Assembly: GCA_963665705.1 (NCBI GenBank)
Contig: OY762448.1
Coordinates: forward strand, 2,914,001 to 2,978,000
Direction of reading: 5' to 3'
From: Saccharicrinis sp963665705
GTDB lineage: Bacteria; Bacteroidota; Bacteroidia; Bacteroidales; Marinilabiliaceae
DNA: 64,000 nt
Every line of letters starts with the position of its first letter. The first letter of the stretch is position 1. The translations under genes and the position numbers were made by a program. This document shows, piece by piece, positions 34,591-43,319 of this stretch. Below the pieces are notes generated by a model. That model did no database searches, was not told where the DNA came from, and saw nothing but the letters and a program-made list of their open reading frames with translations.

Positions 34591-36294
34591 TTAACCATCA
34601 TTCATTGAGATAAGAAACTCTTCGTTACTTCTTGTTTTTCTCAATCTATCTTGTAAGAAATCCATTGCTTCTAATGGATTCATGTCTGCTAAATAATTTC
34701 TTAAAATCCAAATACGATTTAAGCTCTCCTTATCAAGCAGTAAATCTTCTCTACGAGTACTTGATAAAGTGACATCAACTGCTGGGTAAATACGCTTATT
34801 AGATAATCGTCTATCCAACTGAAGCTCCATATTACCTGTTCCTTTAAATTCTTCGAAGATCACCTCATCCATTTTAGAACCAGTTTCTGTTAATGCAGTT
34901 GCTAAAATAGTTAAAGAACCTCCATCTTCAATATTACGAGCAGCACCAAAAAATCTTTTTGGTTTATGTAACGCATTTGCATCAACACCACCAGATAACA
35001 CTTTACCAGAAGCAGGAGAAACTGTATTATATGCTCTTGCTAAACGAGTAATAGAATCAAGCAACACAACAACATCGTGTCCACACTCTACCATTCTTTT
35101 TGCTTTTTCCAATACAATATTAGCCACTTTTACATGTCTTTCTGCAGGCTCATCAAAAGTAGATGAAATCACTTCTGCATTTACACTACGAGCCATATCT
35201 GTCACCTCTTCCGGACGTTCATCAACTAATAAGATAATCATATAAACCTCAGGATGATTGGCTGCAATTGCATTAGCAACCTCCTTAAGTAATACAGTTT
35301 TACCAGTTTTTGGCTGTGCAACAATTAAACCACGCTGTCCCTTCCCAATTGGAGCAAACATATCTACTACTCTTGTAGAAAGACTATCTTTTCCACTTCC
35401 TGTAATTTTAAATTTTTCATTTGGAAAAATAGGAGTCAAATGATCAAATGGGACTCTGTCTCTAACTATTTGAGGACTTCTTCCATTGATTTCTTCAACT
35501 TTGATTAACGGAAAATACTTTTCACCTTCTTTAGGAGGGCGAATACTTCCTAATACAGTATCCCCTGTTTTTAATCCAAATAATTTTATTTGAGATTGAG
35601 ATACATATATATCATCAGGAGAATTTAAATAGTTATAATCAGATGAACGTAAAAAACCATATCCATCCTGCATTATTTCCAACACCCCTGAAGCAGATAT
35701 AATCCCATCAAAATCAAAAGATTTATCGTGTTGTTTATCTTGCCTTCTTTGCTGATTATTATCTTTTCCACCCCTATTATCAAACTGACGTCTTTTACCA
35801 TCATTATCACCCTGTCGCTGACGTCTGTTATCCTGACCTGAATTATCTTTTGATTTATCACGATCATCAGATTTTCTTTTGGGAGCTTCTTTTACGGTAG
35901 GAGCCTCAGCTACTTTCTTTTCTGCAGCAATTTCCTCCTCCTTTTTCGAAACCTCTTCAGCCTTTAATCTCTGTGCCTCAAGCTTTTGTGCAATAGTTTC
36001 TGTTTTTTCTTCAACTTCTACAGCCTCCTTAACAGGTTTCTTTTCTACTTTTTCTTGCTTGGTAACAGGTACAACTTTTTGAACCTTAGTAGTGGTTCTT
36101 ACTCTTTTAGTAGGTTTTTTCTCAGAAGTTTTGTCGGTTTTTGTTTTTTCTGATGCAGCAATAGCTTGCTCATCAAGGATCTTATAAATTAAATCCTGTT
36201 TTTTAAACGAATCAATTCGTTTAATCTTTAACTCTTTTGCAATTTCTTTGAGTTCTGCTAAGAGTTTTTTATTCAATTCAAGAATATCGTACAT
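34591..36294 (-). CDS. rho: Transcription termination factor Rho
   Basis: The 567-residue Rho is an RNA-dependent hexameric ATPase. Residues 1-45 form the helical Rho N-domain (LNKKLLAELKEIAKELKI...KQDLIYKIL). A long Lys/Glu-rich then Asp/Arg/Gln-rich insert follows at about 50-190, as in other Bacteroidota. The cold-shock-like RNA-binding domain begins near SGVLEIMQDGYGFLRS. The ATPase core has Walker A in AQPKTGKTVLL, LLVDERPEEVTDM, the Q-loop region YNTVSPASGKVLSGGVD and the arginine-finger region LSNKRIYPAVDV. It is complete. Its 412-nt divergent leader could host autoregulation, as in E. coli rho, but no attenuator is evident. Confidence 0.97.
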   Translation of the reverse strand: MYDILELNKKLLAELKEIAKELKIKRIDSFKKQDLIYKILDEQAIAASEKTKTDKTSEKKPTKRVRTTTKVQKVVPVTKQEKVEKKPVKEAVEVEEKTETIAQKLEAQRLKAEEVSKKEEEIAAEKKVAEAPTVKEAPKRKSDDRDKSKDNSGQDNRRQRQGDNDGKRRQFDNRGGKDNNQQRRQDKQHDKSFDFDGIISASGVLEIMQDGYGFLRSSDYNYLNSPDDIYVSQSQIKLFGLKTGDTVLGSIRPPKEGEKYFPLIKVEEINGRSPQIVRDRVPFDHLTPIFPNEKFKITGSGKDSLSTRVVDMFAPIGKGQRGLIVAQPKTGKTVLLKEVANAIAANHPEVYMIILLVDERPEEVTDMARSVNAEVISSTFDEPAERHVKVANIVLEKAKRMVECGHDVVVLLDSITRLARAYNTVSPASGKVLSGGVDANALHKPKRFFGAARNIEDGGSLTILATALTETGSKMDEVIFEEFKGTGNMELQLDRRLSNKRIYPAVDVTLSSTRREDLLLDKESLNRIWILRNYLADMNPLEAMDFLQDRLRKTRSNEEFLISMNDG

Positions 36295-36706
36295 AATTTT
36301 TTACCAATAAATTCTCTTGGGGAAATTAACACTTTGAAGATTTAAATCTTCTCGATATTATTTAATATTATTTATAATTGATTTTTGTCCTGATACGGCT
36401 TTTGATTAAACTTTATAAGAAAGTTGCCCAGAAGATTTGATGCAAATTTAAGAATATTTGATTTAATCCGCAAAATAAATTCAAATAATTATTGATTAAT
36501 ACTATCTAAATTAACTTATCCAAATAAAAAAAGCCATATAAACCAGTAATTTTAATTTTTTAGACTAAAAAAAACAGATCATTTACGTCCATCAAAATTA
36601 TTAACATCTTTATGTAATCTAAACTATATTTTTTTTGATCTAAAACAAATGGCAATGATTTTTTGTTATATTTACTAGTACTTAAAAACTAACCAACTAT
36701 TTCAAG
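36295..36706. other. Divergent regulatory region between rho and rpoD
   Basis: Very AT-rich and without an open frame that resembles a protein. It must contain promoters for both housekeeping genes. No convincing TTTG/TAnnTTTG pair at Bacteroidota spacing and no stable hairpin stand out, so nothing specific is claimed. Confidence 0.5.
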
Positions 36707-37570
36707 ATGAGACAACTCAAAATTACAAAACAGGTAACCAACCGGGAAACACCGTCTTTGGATAAATATTTGCATGAAATAGGTAAGGTAAAATTATTAT
36801 CTGCAGAAGAGGAAGTAAAACTTGCAAAAAGAATAAAAGAAGGTGATCAGGTTGCACTAGAGAAATTAATAAATGGCAATTTAAGATTTGTTGTATCCGT
36901 AAGTAAACAATATCAAAATCAAGGATTAAGTTTACCAGACCTTATTAATGAAGGTAACCTGGGCTTAATAAAAGCAGCTCAACGGTTTGATGAAACAAGA
37001 GGTTTTAAATTTATTTCTTATGCTGTATGGTGGATTAGACAATCAATTTTACAGGCCCTAGCGGAACAAGCTCGAATTGTAAGATTACCTCTAAATAAAA
37101 TAGGTTCTATGAATAAAGTAAATAATACTTTTGCCATACTAGAACAAGAATTTCAGAGAGAACCTACATCAGAGGAAATTGCAGCTACGTTAGATCTAGC
37201 TCCAAAAGAAGTTAAAGAGTCATTGAGAGCCATGAATAAGCATATATCAATGGATGCTCCGCTTCGTAAAGATGAAGATAACAACCTATACGACACACTA
37301 TTAAGCACAGATTCTATTAGTCCAGACAATGAACTTTTAACAGATTCATTAAGGAGAGAAATAGAAAGGTCACTATCTACATTATCGGTAAGAGAAGCTG
37401 ATATAATTCGTTTATATTACGGTTTAAAAGGAGAGCCTCCATACTCATTAGAGGAAATTGGTAATTTATTTAACCTTACACGAGAAAGAGTACGTCAAAT
37501 TAAAGAAAAGGCAATTAAAAGATTAAAACACACATACCGAAGTAAGATTTTACGTTCATATTTAGGCTAA
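36707..37570 (+). CDS. rpoD: Primary RNA polymerase sigma factor RpoD/SigA
   Basis: The 287-residue protein has the short architecture of the Bacteroidota primary sigma factor, without region 1.1. Region 1.2 lies at about 14-45 (PSLDKYLHEIGKVKLLSAEEEV); region 2 (NLRFVVSVSKQYQ, SLPDLINEGNLGLIKAAQRFD, GFKFISYAVWWIRQSI) recognises the -7 element; region 3 (RLPLNKIGSMNKV) and region 4 (READIIRLYYGL, SLEEIGNLFNLTRERVRQIKEKAIKRLK) follow. This sigma reads the divergent TTTG/TAnnTTTG promoters of the phylum. It diverges from rho and is followed by a terminator. Confidence 0.96.
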   Translation: MRQLKITKQVTNRETPSLDKYLHEIGKVKLLSAEEEVKLAKRIKEGDQVALEKLINGNLRFVVSVSKQYQNQGLSLPDLINEGNLGLIKAAQRFDETRGFKFISYAVWWIRQSILQALAEQARIVRLPLNKIGSMNKVNNTFAILEQEFQREPTSEEIAATLDLAPKEVKESLRAMNKHISMDAPLRKDEDNNLYDTLLSTDSISPDNELLTDSLRREIERSLSTLSVREADIIRLYYGLKGEPPYSLEEIGNLFNLTRERVRQIKEKAIKRLKHTYRSKILRSYLG

Positions 37571-37598
37571 TAGTTCAATTCAAATGAAAATATTTAAA

Positions 37599-37633
37599 GG
37601 GAAATAACGTTATGAAGTTACTTCCCTCTTTTT
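37599..37633 (+). terminator. Intrinsic terminator after rpoD
   Basis: Stem GGGAAATAAC (37599-37608) with GTTACTTCCC (37617-37626), nine of ten pairs, followed by TC and a run of T residues. It lies 28 nt after the rpoD stop. Confidence 0.8.
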
Positions 37634-37694
37634 TTCATAAATCTTTCTTACTACTTTTGCAGCCTTATATAAAAGTGAAACATAATCATTAAAA

Positions 37695-38375
37695 ATGAAA
37701 CATTTAATTGCACCTTCTTTATTAGCCGCAGATTTTGCCAAAATGGAATCGCAAATTGACATTATAAACAATAGTGATGCTGATTGGTTACATCTGGATA
37801 TAATGGATGGTGTTTTTGTTCCTAATATATCATTTGGATTACCTGTCATCAAGTCTCTTCGTTCACATATTGAAAAGCCGTTTGATGTACATCTGATGAT
37901 AGTTGATCCGGATAAATTCATTACTGATTTTAAAGAAGCAGGTGCTGATTTGTTAAATGTTCATTATGAAGCTTGTACTCATTTGCACAGAACTATTGAT
38001 GCCATTAAAAAAGAAGGTATGCAGGCTGGTGTAACTTTAAATCCGCACACTCCTGTTTTCATGCTTGAAGAAATTATTACAGAAGTTGATTTAGTTTTAT
38101 TAATGTCTGTAAACCCAGGATTTGGAGGTCAGAAATTTATTGAAAATACCTATAAAAAACTGGCTGATCTAAAGAATTTAATTGAACGAAAAGGAAGTCG
38201 TGCTCTTATTCAAGTTGATGGAGGTGTAACTATAGCAAATGCTCAACAATTAATTAATGCAGGTGCTGATGTACTTGTTGCAGGTAGTGCTGTTTTTAAT
38301 GCACCAGATCCCATTAAAGCGGTTTATGAATTAAAGCATTTCCTGCCAGATCCTCCATTTCAAAGTATGGTATAA
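37695..38375 (+). CDS. rpe: Ribulose-phosphate 3-epimerase
   Basis: The 226-residue TIM-barrel enzyme interconverts ribulose 5-phosphate and xylulose 5-phosphate in the pentose phosphate pathway. Diagnostic stretches are present: IAPSLLAADFA at the start, LHLDIMDGVFVPNISFG with the metal-binding His and catalytic Asp, FDVHLMI, the NPGFGGQKF loop, and the second catalytic Asp in IQVDGGV. Phosphate-binding AGSAVF closes the barrel. Length is standard. It is separated from rpoD by a terminator and converges on the GH28 gene. Confidence 0.97.
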   Translation: MKHLIAPSLLAADFAKMESQIDIINNSDADWLHLDIMDGVFVPNISFGLPVIKSLRSHIEKPFDVHLMIVDPDKFITDFKEAGADLLNVHYEACTHLHRTIDAIKKEGMQAGVTLNPHTPVFMLEEIITEVDLVLLMSVNPGFGGQKFIENTYKKLADLKNLIERKGSRALIQVDGGVTIANAQQLINAGADVLVAGSAVFNAPDPIKAVYELKHFLPDPPFQSMV

Positions 38376-38401
38376 ATAAATTCTTACTCTTTGATTAACA
38401 A

Positions 38402-39646
38402 TTACTTTTTAAAATATTCGCCATTCACTTTTACATTTTCCATGATCACTCCTGAATAGTCAGTGTCCAATTCATTATTTTTGGCTTCAATTTTTAAGTC
38501 TCTAAATTTAAAGTTACTTATTGAATCATTCGAATTTCCATTAATAATACCTATACTTTGGCATTCTAATTCAGAATTCTTAATCATTATATTCCGTACA
38601 ATACCGTATGGTTTTTCATTAGTTCCTTCTAAATTAAAAAATTGTTTCCAAGGTCGTAGAGTGACAATGTAACGACATCTACCAGTAATATTTTCAACCT
38701 TAATATTTTCATAAATTTGATAGGTATCTGGTCTCATTTTCATATTTAATAGCGTTCTGTCATGATCAACTTTACAATTTCTAATCGTTATATTCTTTGC
38801 GTGAATACATTCACTCCCCATTGTAAGTGTAGCATGAACAAAACCGAAAGTGCAATCTTCAATCAAAATATCTTCAACAGTTCCATTTTCATAAAGTTTA
38901 TTTGCTGTTGGTCCCTTGCCTCCTTTTATTGCAATACCATCATCATTAACTGAAATATAACAATTACGTATCACAACATCTTTACAAACATCGATATCGA
39001 CGCCATCTGTACTTGGTGCAGGAACAGGTTCATATGGCGTTCTAATATCACAACCATCTATGAGCACATGATTACATTGATATAAATGTGTGGTCCAAAA
39101 TCCTGCATTGTGTAATTTTACGTTTTTGATATTAACACTATCGCAACCCCAAATAAATACTAATCGGGGACGATGAACATCTAAATTTGTAGCAGGGAGA
39201 TTTAATTTCTTTCTCGCTTTACGATATGCCCAGAATTCTTTCCAATACTCTAATCCATTCCCGTCAATTGTTCCCGGGCCAGTAATACTAAAACCATCAA
39301 CATTATAGGCATTAATTAATGCAGCATAATAATAAATACTTTTACCTTCCATACGTGAAGGTATTAAAGGATAATTCTTTATTTCATTTGATCCTTTTAA
39401 AACAGCTCCTTCTTCCAACCTTAAACTGGTATTTGGTTTAAAAAACAAGGCGCCTGAATAAAAAACACCTTTGGGAATTACAATTGTCCCACCCCCTTCG
39501 AGAGATGCCTTATCAATAACCTTTTGAATATTTTTTGTATTAAGAAATGTACTATCAGATTTTACTCCAAAATCTGTAATCACATAATCTTTTGAATAAC
39601 AAGAAAAGCTAATAAGAATAGCTAAAAGGCTCATCAAATATTTCAT
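38402..39646 (-). CDS. Secreted GH28-family pectinase (polygalacturonase-like)
   Basis: The 414-residue protein begins with a signal peptide (residues 1-18, ending SCYSK). The right-handed parallel beta-helix starts DYVITDFGVKSDSTFLNTKNIQ, the standard GH28 opening. The catalytic acids appear as STDGVDID and VNDDGIAIKGG. The GHG and RIK motifs of classical polygalacturonases are not conserved (TMGSECIHAKN and NMKMRPDTY stand at those places), as in many exo-acting or side-chain-specific Bacteroidota members. The substrate is probably a pectin-derived galacturonide or rhamnogalacturonan piece. It lies downstream of the PmoA-like and epimerase genes on the same strand and has the shared 40-nt leader. 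Confidence 0.85.
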   Translation of the reverse strand: MKYLMSLLAILISFSCYSKDYVITDFGVKSDSTFLNTKNIQKVIDKASLEGGGTIVIPKGVFYSGALFFKPNTSLRLEEGAVLKGSNEIKNYPLIPSRMEGKSIYYYAALINAYNVDGFSITGPGTIDGNGLEYWKEFWAYRKARKKLNLPATNLDVHRPRLVFIWGCDSVNIKNVKLHNAGFWTTHLYQCNHVLIDGCDIRTPYEPVPAPSTDGVDIDVCKDVVIRNCYISVNDDGIAIKGGKGPTANKLYENGTVEDILIEDCTFGFVHATLTMGSECIHAKNITIRNCKVDHDRTLLNMKMRPDTYQIYENIKVENITGRCRYIVTLRPWKQFFNLEGTNEKPYGIVRNIMIKNSELECQSIGIINGNSNDSISNFKFRDLKIEAKNNELDTDYSGVIMENVKVNGEYFKK

Positions 39647-39683
39647 CTGTTTTTAATATATTATTATTTGTCAGATGGAACTC
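39644..39683 (-). promoter_or_regulatory. Shared 40-nt leader element, copy 1 (GH28 gene)
   Basis: On the minus strand GAGTTCCATCTGACA (39683-39669) is followed after exactly 22 nt by the start ATG. The same 15-mer (one mismatch in one copy) and the same 22-nt spacing precede the epimerase and fucK genes. CATCTG within the motif is the reverse complement of CAGATG at the start codon, so the transcript could form a stem closing over the AUG. Confidence 0.7.
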
Positions 39684-40038
39684 TCATGAATAATAATCCT
39701 CATGTGTGAGAAATACCTTTTCATGGCTTGTTTCATCTATATATTTTTAAATTATTTTCTAAACAAAGAAATCAAAGACCACTATATTCGGGAACAAGAA
39801 AAAAGCAGGTTGTTCAAATTGATCTCCTTAAATTTAAATAATTATAATTGCTAGCTTTTGCCATCAATCAATAATCATTAAAACTACAAATCAGTATATT
39901 AACAAACCTGTAATTTTTGATAAAAAACCTGTAGAATAATAAACTAAACTCAAGACACAATAAATTATATACAACTGACAATCAATAGAATTAGATCAAT
40001 AATCGAATTATGTCATATCAATAAATTGATAATTTATT
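39684..40038. other. Non-coding interval between the GH28 and PmoA-like genes
   Basis: No gene is visible. It carries the sequence upstream of the GH28 leader, including two CTCATG hexamers (near 39684 and 39700), and otherwise AT-rich DNA. No strong terminator for the PmoA-like gene is seen, so read-through into the GH28 gene is possible. Confidence 0.4.
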
Positions 40039-40986
40039 CTATTTGATAAAATTTTTATAGATATATGAGATATCAATATCCTCAATATCTCCACTGTGAA
40101 TTACAAGACGATACTTTAATAATGTTGGCTGTATTTTTGACAACGGAACAGCTTCTGCACCTGGGTATGGATAAACCGCATTTTGCATACTTCTTGATTT
40201 TCTTAATATCCACTGATTTATTGGGTTTGGATTTTTCGGATGACAAATTACAGTAAAACCAACTTTACTATTTCCCTTACCAATTGAACCTGAAACATCC
40301 ATCCATGGACCAGCTTTTACAGGAAGATTCATGGGCTCCACATCTCCGGTTGAACTTAAAAATCGTGTATCTTTTGCCAGCTTTATTCTATAGGAAAACC
40401 CTCCATAACCTTTAGGATTTTCTGCCCCTCCTATCTTCATATTATCTTCTAAAGCAATTAAAGAAATACTGAGATCAACAAGCCTATAATTTTTCTTACG
40501 AGGATAAACTGTAATTTTTGTATTCTCTTCCACCAATGGAATCTCCTCCCCACTTTTTGAAATCCATAATGGCGATTTCCAAAATATTTTTGAAACTATT
40601 TGTTGAGCTTCATCTTCATTTTTTTTTGAATAAACAGAATCAACATCCATATGAATATCTTTCAATTCCCATCCATCGCCAATTCGTTTATCACCAATAT
40701 ATAATTGATGCCATGCCCAAAACAAACCTCTATGATGTGGATGATCAACAGGAGAATCTTCTGTTATTACCTGTCCGTTTAAATCATATAATGGATGAAT
40801 ATAATTGCTCTTTACAACAGATCCATCTAATGTTTTTTCTTTCGTTTGATAAAACAGTATGGTATCATTCCCTTCTGTAAAACAAACTCCTGAATCGGTT
40901 TTGAAAACAGTAATATTTTGAGCTAAAAATGAATTTACAGAAGTAAGTAATAAAAAAAATAATACAACAGTATATTTATACATCAA
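40039..40986 (-). CDS. Secreted PmoA-like protein (DUF6807 family)
   Basis: The 315-residue protein has a signal peptide (residues 2-22, ending FLAQ). The diagnostic stretch SPVDHPHHRGLFWAWHQ, with three histidines, is the signature of the family once named PmoA in databases and now DUF6807. These proteins are not methane monooxygenases; they occur widely in Bacteroidota and Planctomycetota near glycoside hydrolase and sugar dehydrogenase genes. The neighbouring GH28 and epimerase genes fit that. A carbohydrate-related role is inferred; the biochemical activity is unknown. It starts 40 nt after the epimerase gene ends, suggesting one transcript. Confidence 0.78.
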   Translation of the reverse strand: MMYKYTVVLFFLLLTSVNSFLAQNITVFKTDSGVCFTEGNDTILFYQTKEKTLDGSVVKSNYIHPLYDLNGQVITEDSPVDHPHHRGLFWAWHQLYIGDKRIGDGWELKDIHMDVDSVYSKKNEDEAQQIVSKIFWKSPLWISKSGEEIPLVEENTKITVYPRKKNYRLVDLSISLIALEDNMKIGGAENPKGYGGFSYRIKLAKDTRFLSSTGDVEPMNLPVKAGPWMDVSGSIGKGNSKVGFTVICHPKNPNPINQWILRKSRSMQNAVYPYPGAEAVPLSKIQPTLLKYRLVIHSGDIEDIDISYIYKNFIK

Positions 40987-41025
40987 TCAATAATTTTACA
41001 ATCCTAAATAATAAAAAAAATTTCC

Positions 41026-42027
41026 TTATGGATACAAATCAATCATTGCATCAATCCACTTTTCTGTTTCATCATCAATAATCATTCGCTCAGGCTTTTT
41101 TTGAAACCAATCTATAGTCTTTTTAATTCCATCTTCAAACCGGGTAGTGGCAGCAAAGCCTGGTACAAAAGATTTTATTTTACTATTATCAAATACAACT
41201 CCTGCTGCTTTATCACCAAGAAGCGTACCTTCCATATCTTTACCCCCAACCTTCTGAGATAATTGACAAATTTTTTCAGATGCGATATGAATTAAATTTG
41301 GTTTTACACCAACCGCCGCACCTAAAGCGTTATATATTTGATCCCAAGTAAGTACCTCATCTGATGTAATATGAAATGGGTGACCTATAGCTTGTTGATT
41401 TCCCATTAACCCCACTAATCCTTTAGCAAAATCACTTGCATGCGTAATGGTCCAAGGTGAACAGCCATCTCCATGAACAATGATAGGCTTACTCTTTTTC
41501 ATTCTATCAACCACATTATAAAACTTCCATGCTCCGATGGGTACAGGAATAACAGTATGATAAGTTAAAGATGGACGAACAATTGTCATTGGGAAATCTT
41601 TTTCCCTATATAATTTTTGTAATAAATCTTCTCCTGCTATTTTATCTCTGGAATATTGCCAATGAGGATTTTTTAATGGAGAAGATTCTGTTATTATAGG
41701 ATTACCAACTGGCTTTTGATAACAGGAAGCTGAACTTATATAAATATACTGATTGGTGATATTTTTAAACATTTGATAATCACGCTCTACATCATCCTTT
41801 GTAAAAGCAATAAAATCAATTACAACATCAAATTGTAATCCTTCTAAAACTTTTGGAACCTGAGATGGATCATTAATATCGGCAACTAATGAAATGGCGT
41901 CTTTTATCAATCCTTCAGGCTGAACTCCTCCTCTATTTAATAAAAATAACTCCCATCCTTTTTCCAAAGCTAATGCTGAACACAAATAAGATATATTACC
42001 TGTTCCTCCAATAAATAATGCTTTCAT
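41026..42027 (-). CDS. NAD-dependent epimerase/dehydratase family protein
   Basis: About 333 residues of short-chain extended dehydrogenase fold. The Rossmann motif GGTGNIS is at residues 6-12 of MKALFIGGTGNISY, followed by LLNRGG at the end of the second strand and VVIDFIAF further on. A YxxxK-like catalytic pair is visible as YSRDK following PHW. The frame extends to an ATG at 42048, but the shared leader places the start at 42027 precisely as in the fucK and GH28 genes, which decides the start. It heads a probable transcript with the PmoA-like gene. Substrate unknown; a sugar or nucleotide sugar is likely. Confidence 0.82.
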   Translation of the reverse strand: MKALFIGGTGNISYLCSALALEKGWELFLLNRGGVQPEGLIKDAISLVADINDPSQVPKVLEGLQFDVVIDFIAFTKDDVERDYQMFKNITNQYIYISSASCYQKPVGNPIITESSPLKNPHWQYSRDKIAGEDLLQKLYREKDFPMTIVRPSLTYHTVIPVPIGAWKFYNVVDRMKKSKPIIVHGDGCSPWTITHASDFAKGLVGLMGNQQAIGHPFHITSDEVLTWDQIYNALGAAVGVKPNLIHIASEKICQLSQKVGGKDMEGTLLGDKAAGVVFDNSKIKSFVPGFAATTRFEDGIKKTIDWFQKKPERMIIDDETEKWIDAMIDLYP

Positions 42028-42064
42028 CTGTTTATAATTTACTTTCATTTGTCAGAAGGAACTC
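42025..42064 (-). promoter_or_regulatory. Shared 40-nt leader element, copy 2 (epimerase gene)
   Basis: GAGTTCCTTCTGACA (42064-42050, minus strand) is followed after exactly 22 nt by ATG at 42027. It differs from the other two copies at one position of the 15-mer, weakening but not removing the possible CTTCTG/CAGATG pairing. Just before the ATG it shares TAAACAG with the fucK copy. Confidence 0.7.
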
Positions 42065-42143
42065 GTCAAAATAAAACATTCTCCTTTACGATAACTTACT
42101 ATCATTCATACATAGTAAGTCTTATTTACACCTATTTCCAGAT

Positions 42144-42401
42144 TCAATCCTTATCTGATTGAATATTCTTGTAATAGTCTGCTACTATTTCTTTTCCTTT
42201 TTCATAATCTGCACTAGAGATATAAAGTTTGACAGCCCCAGCTCCCCCTCCTGCTGCTTGAAATGGAAATATATTTCCTATATTTTCATCTTTTAAAAAT
42301 GCTTCAATTTCTGCATTTTCCATTAGTGATTTAACAATCTCTGCATCAAGAGTTTTTCCGGCAAATACTTCAACAAGGGTATATTCTTTATCTTGAGTCA
42401 T
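42144..42401 (-). CDS. DUF2007 putative signal-transducing protein
   Basis: The 85-residue protein contains the DUF2007 fold (LVEVFAGKTLDAEIVKSLMENAEIEAFLKDENIG...VKLYISSADYEKGKEIVADY), a small ferredoxin-like domain resembling the GlnB-type fold. Members are labelled signal-transducing without firm functional data and are common in Bacteroidota. It lies between the epimerase and SIMPL genes; nothing in the context clarifies its task. Confidence 0.88.
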   Translation of the reverse strand: MTQDKEYTLVEVFAGKTLDAEIVKSLMENAEIEAFLKDENIGNIFPFQAAGGGAGAVKLYISSADYEKGKEIVADYYKNIQSDKD

Positions 42402-42513
42402 AATTAATTAGAATTTAGTTTACATTAGCTTTCTAAAGTTAAACAATGATATCAATTATAACCAATTATAGTATTGTTTAATATAACTACATCTGAATTA
42501 ACTAAAAGAAAAA

Positions 42514-42543
42514 GGCCACTTACACACTCTGTATATAATGGCC
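42514..42543 (-). terminator. Weak terminator-like hairpin after the SIMPL gene
   Basis: A short stem GGCCA (42514-42518) and TGGCC (42539-42543) with a 20-nt loop, flanked by A residues that give a T-run on the minus strand, 22 nt after the gene end. The stem is short, so support is moderate. Confidence 0.5.
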
Positions 42544-42565
42544 ATTTATTTAAAAGTTTAATTAT

Positions 42566-43273
42566 TTAATTCAACGCAAACCTGACTAATATTGAATATT
42601 CCAATTGAATCTTTTCAAACTCAATATCAGGAACAGCCATTTTTGCCAAAGAAGTTGTTCCTCTAACCATAATATTTGAAGCTGCACCTGTTTCATAACT
42701 ATTCATAGCCCTATAAACTCTATTATTGAGTTCCTGAATATATATAGCTTTACCTGAAGTTTGACCTATTTCTTCTGTTAAAGCTTTAGCTTTTTGTTTT
42801 GCAGCTTTAATTGCTAACACTTTTACTTTTTGTTTATACGCATCAATTTCTGAGTGATCCACTTTTTCTATCTTTATATTTGATATGTTAATGGCCTCTA
42901 ATTCACGAAAAACTGCTCCTGCTGTTTTGGCATTTCGCACCATTAATTGGTATTCCTTACTTGTATGAATCTCCTTACCTTTAATCCAATAATTTTTAAA
43001 ATTACTGGCCATATCTTTCACAGCCAAATCCTTAGATATATCAACACCAATATCTTCCAGTTTCTCTATCATTTGTTTCTCTATAGCTTCCAGATTGTCT
43101 TTTCCTTTTAAATCTTTTTCATCAAGAAATATTTTCAGATAAATTTCATTAGGAACAACTTCCAATTCAGCCTTACCTGTTACCTCGATATAATTTTGAT
43201 CAATAAAATTTTTATTCTGAGCAAAACTATTTAAGCTTAAAACAGCCAATAATATAAATACGATTCGTTTCAT
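42566..43273 (-). CDS. SIMPL (DUF541) domain periplasmic protein
   Basis: The 235-residue protein has a signal peptide (residues 1-18, ending NSFAQ) and a DUF541/SIMPL domain recognisable from IEVTGKAELEVVPNEIYLKIFLDEKDL and from the C-terminal LAIKAAKQKAKALTEEIGQTSGKAIYIQE. Family members form periplasmic oligomers and have been associated with outer-membrane stress and oxidative stress; the Bacteroidota versions are uncharacterised. It is next to an exported S9-type hydrolase gene but has its own terminator-like hairpin. Confidence 0.9.
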   Translation of the reverse strand: MKRIVFILLAVLSLNSFAQNKNFIDQNYIEVTGKAELEVVPNEIYLKIFLDEKDLKGKDNLEAIEKQMIEKLEDIGVDISKDLAVKDMASNFKNYWIKGKEIHTSKEYQLMVRNAKTAGAVFRELEAINISNIKIEKVDHSEIDAYKQKVKVLAIKAAKQKAKALTEEIGQTSGKAIYIQELNNRVYRAMNSYETGAASNIMVRGTTSLAKMAVPDIEFEKIQLEYSILVRFALN

Positions 43274-43319
43274 GAGTAATTATTTTAAGATAGATTCTAC
43301 TACAGAGATTTGAATTATT

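Noticed and set aside
42028..42048. Upstream ATG of the epimerase gene
   Set aside because: The shared leader places the ATG at 42027 in the same register as fucK and the GH28 gene, and the Rossmann strand then starts at residue 2.
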